Shown: positions 35,221-36,273 of the stretch, piece by piece | Numbering within the stretch: position 1 is the stretch's first letter | How the letters are laid out: each line of letters opens with the position of its first letter | Source of the DNA: a virus | Reading direction: 5' to 3' (one strand) | IMG/VR virus record: IMGVR_UViG_3300038441_000602 | Coordinates: 1 to 36,273 of that record | DNA length: 36,273 nt | Program-made: the position numbers and the translations under genes | Notes under the pieces: model-generated | The model's input: only the letters and a program-made list of their open reading frames with translations | Database searches by the model: none | What the model was told of the DNA's origin: nothing

Positions 35221-36134
35221 TACAGCCGGTCCCCTGGTGCCAGCCTCTTGTTCGACTCCCTTGCCCGCTCCGAGGCGGTGGACGCCGCATACCTGGCCAT
35301 CATCGCTGGCGATCTCCAACCAGCAATCTTCATGATCTCCTCGTCTGACATGTTCGCCTGCTTCATCATGTGAGCCCAGGTGTGTCGGAGCATGTGCGGG
35401 TGCAGTTTCTCGAGCCCAACCTTGAGCGCGCGTCGTTCCAGCATCTGTGCAATCCCGGAGCCGGTCAGAGCTTGCTTGTTCCGTTCTCCTAGCCACAGCT
35501 CGGGCAGCTCGGCCAGTGCATGCTTGTCCCGCTCAGTGATGTAGCGGTCGAGAGCCCATGCCGCTTTCCGGCCGAACGCAACGGTGCGAGTGCGCCGACC
35601 CTTTCCGAGCACGGTCACCTCACGGTGGTCCAGGTCCACATCCTCAACCCGCAGAGCTGCCAGCTCGGTACGACGAATGCCTGAGTCCAGGAACAGGTAG
35701 ATGATGGCTGCGTCTCTACGCTGGACGAACTCTTTCCCTTCGCATGACTTGAGCAGTGCCTTCAGCTCGTTCTCGCGCAGGACGGGTGTCTCCTGTTCGG
35801 GCAGCATCGGTGGCTTCATCCCGGCCATGGGGTTCTGGTGGTCCTCGTCATGCTCAGTGCTGTACCACTTGGAGAACTGCTGGAGTGCCCGGAACAGGTT
35901 GCTCGCGTAGCCCGCAGAGCGGGTGTCCAGGATCGAGATGACGAACCCCTGGATGTGGTCACGAGTCACGTCCGCCCAGTCCCGCACGGCATGGTGCTCG
36001 GCTACCCACGAGGCGAACTTGCGAGCTGCGTTGGTGTAGACGGTCCTGGTCTTGCCCGACTTGTTCTCGAAGTTCAGCCAGCGGTCGAAGCTCACGATCT
36101 GCCGCTCGATGGGGGTGGTTCTGGGTGTGGTCAC
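35220..36134 (-). CDS. int: Tyrosine integrase
   Basis: A 304-residue tyrosine recombinase. An N-terminal SAM-like domain binds the core. The catalytic residues are Arg154 (SGIRRTEL), His247 and Arg250 (HPHMLRHTW), Trp273 in place of the second His (AGWRSP), and nucleophile Tyr282 (ARYAAS). The start is GTG 36134-36132, about ten bases after a -10-like TATAAACT (36148-36141 on minus). It catalyses integration and, with a directionality factor, excision. No excisionase is obvious. It is encoded away from the tRNA-Thr at the right edge, the usual arrangement next to attP or attR. Confidence 0.93.
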   Translation of the reverse strand: MTTPRTTPIERQIVSFDRWLNFENKSGKTRTVYTNAARKFASWVAEHHAVRDWADVTRDHIQGFVISILDTRSAGYASNLFRALQQFSKWYSTEHDEDHQNPMAGMKPPMLPEQETPVLRENELKALLKSCEGKEFVQRRDAAIIYLFLDSGIRRTELAALRVEDVDLDHREVTVLGKGRRTRTVAFGRKAAWALDRYITERDKHALAELPELWLGERNKQALTGSGIAQMLERRALKVGLEKLHPHMLRHTWAHMMKQANMSDEEIMKIAGWRSPAMMARYAASTASERARESNKRLAPGDRL

Positions 36135-36140
36135 GCCTAC

Positions 36141-36148
36141 AGTTTATA
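36141..36148 (-). promoter_or_regulatory. Possible integrase -10 element (TATAAACT)
   Basis: Very close to the integrase start, so the mRNA would be nearly leaderless. No clear -35 box is seen at normal spacing. Confidence 0.35.
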
Positions 36149-36229
36149 CCTGGTCAAGCGGTGTGCTGAGCTATCCATCGACGCTGGCCTGTGGTCTTGA
36201 CTGCGTTTCCGCAGGTCAGGTACTGTATG

Positions 36230-36273
36230 AGCCGGAGGTCGGGATTGAACCGACGACCTACCGCTTACAAGGC
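36230..36273 (-). tRNA. tRNA-Thr (TGT), 3' part, cut by window edge
   Basis: Minus strand from the anticodon loop (CTTGTAA) to the 3' end: T arm GTCGG-TTCAATC-CCGAC and acceptor strand CTCCGGC. The 5' half lies beyond the window. It points towards the integrase, suggesting that integration occurs in its 3' end. It could also be a phage tRNA. Confidence 0.75.

Overview
The window looks like most of a temperate siphovirus of an actinobacterium, either as a prophage or as a phage genome segment. The actinobacterial signs are a WhiB-type regulator, an Lsr2-like nucleoid protein, a Ku protein, moderately high GC, frequent GTG starts and ATGA/GTGA gene overlaps. I could not assign a host genus from sequence alone.

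Left arm (about 1-15,600, all on the minus strand, so read from 15.6 kb towards 1): an HNH endonuclease, a small protein, a putative virion protein, an Acb2-like anti-CBASS sponge, nine tRNA genes, small and large terminase, portal, a three-gene appendage module (collagen-like/beta-helix fibre plus two fibre- or lectin-like proteins), scaffold, major capsid protein, head-tail connector genes, tail terminator, major tail protein, two tail assembly chaperone frames joined by a likely -1 frameshift, and the start of the tape measure gene, which runs off the left edge. Minor tail and lysis genes should lie beyond position 1.

Central region (about 15.6-17.1 kb): about 1.4 kb without a credible gene between the divergent arms. 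It holds three GC-rich hairpins, a CA/TG-rich tract, short exact repeats, one copy of a 75-base hairpin element and a tRNA-like structure. By gene order it is the best place for cos, but cos itself is not identified.

Right arm (17.1-33.8 kb, plus strand): about 35 tightly packed small genes, starting with a helix-turn-helix protein and ending with Lsr2 and a strong terminator. Recognisable products are DprA-like, Ku, DUF932, DUF2786, a polynucleotide kinase/phosphatase, WhiB, a DUF5664 (MazG/MazZ-like) nucleotide pyrophosphohydrolase and a dual-specificity phosphatase. There are also at least six tiny membrane proteins.

Right end (33.9-36.3 kb): a small minus-strand gene, a GntR/UTRA regulator, a tyrosine integrase and the 3' part of a tRNA-Thr gene. 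The tRNA and integrase have the arrangement expected of an attachment site in the tRNA 3' end.

The most notable unannotated structure is a set of 13 copies of a 14-base palindrome (TATTCA-N2-TGAATA). It occurs only between 15.85 and 33.76 kb and often overlaps stop codons, start codons and ribosome binding sites of early genes, like the stoperator systems of some mycobacteriophages but with an unrelated sequence. A second conserved element, TTGCTARTNNGYC, occurs eight times, mostly 20-50 bases before start codons. A 75-base hairpin element has two full copies and two partial ones.
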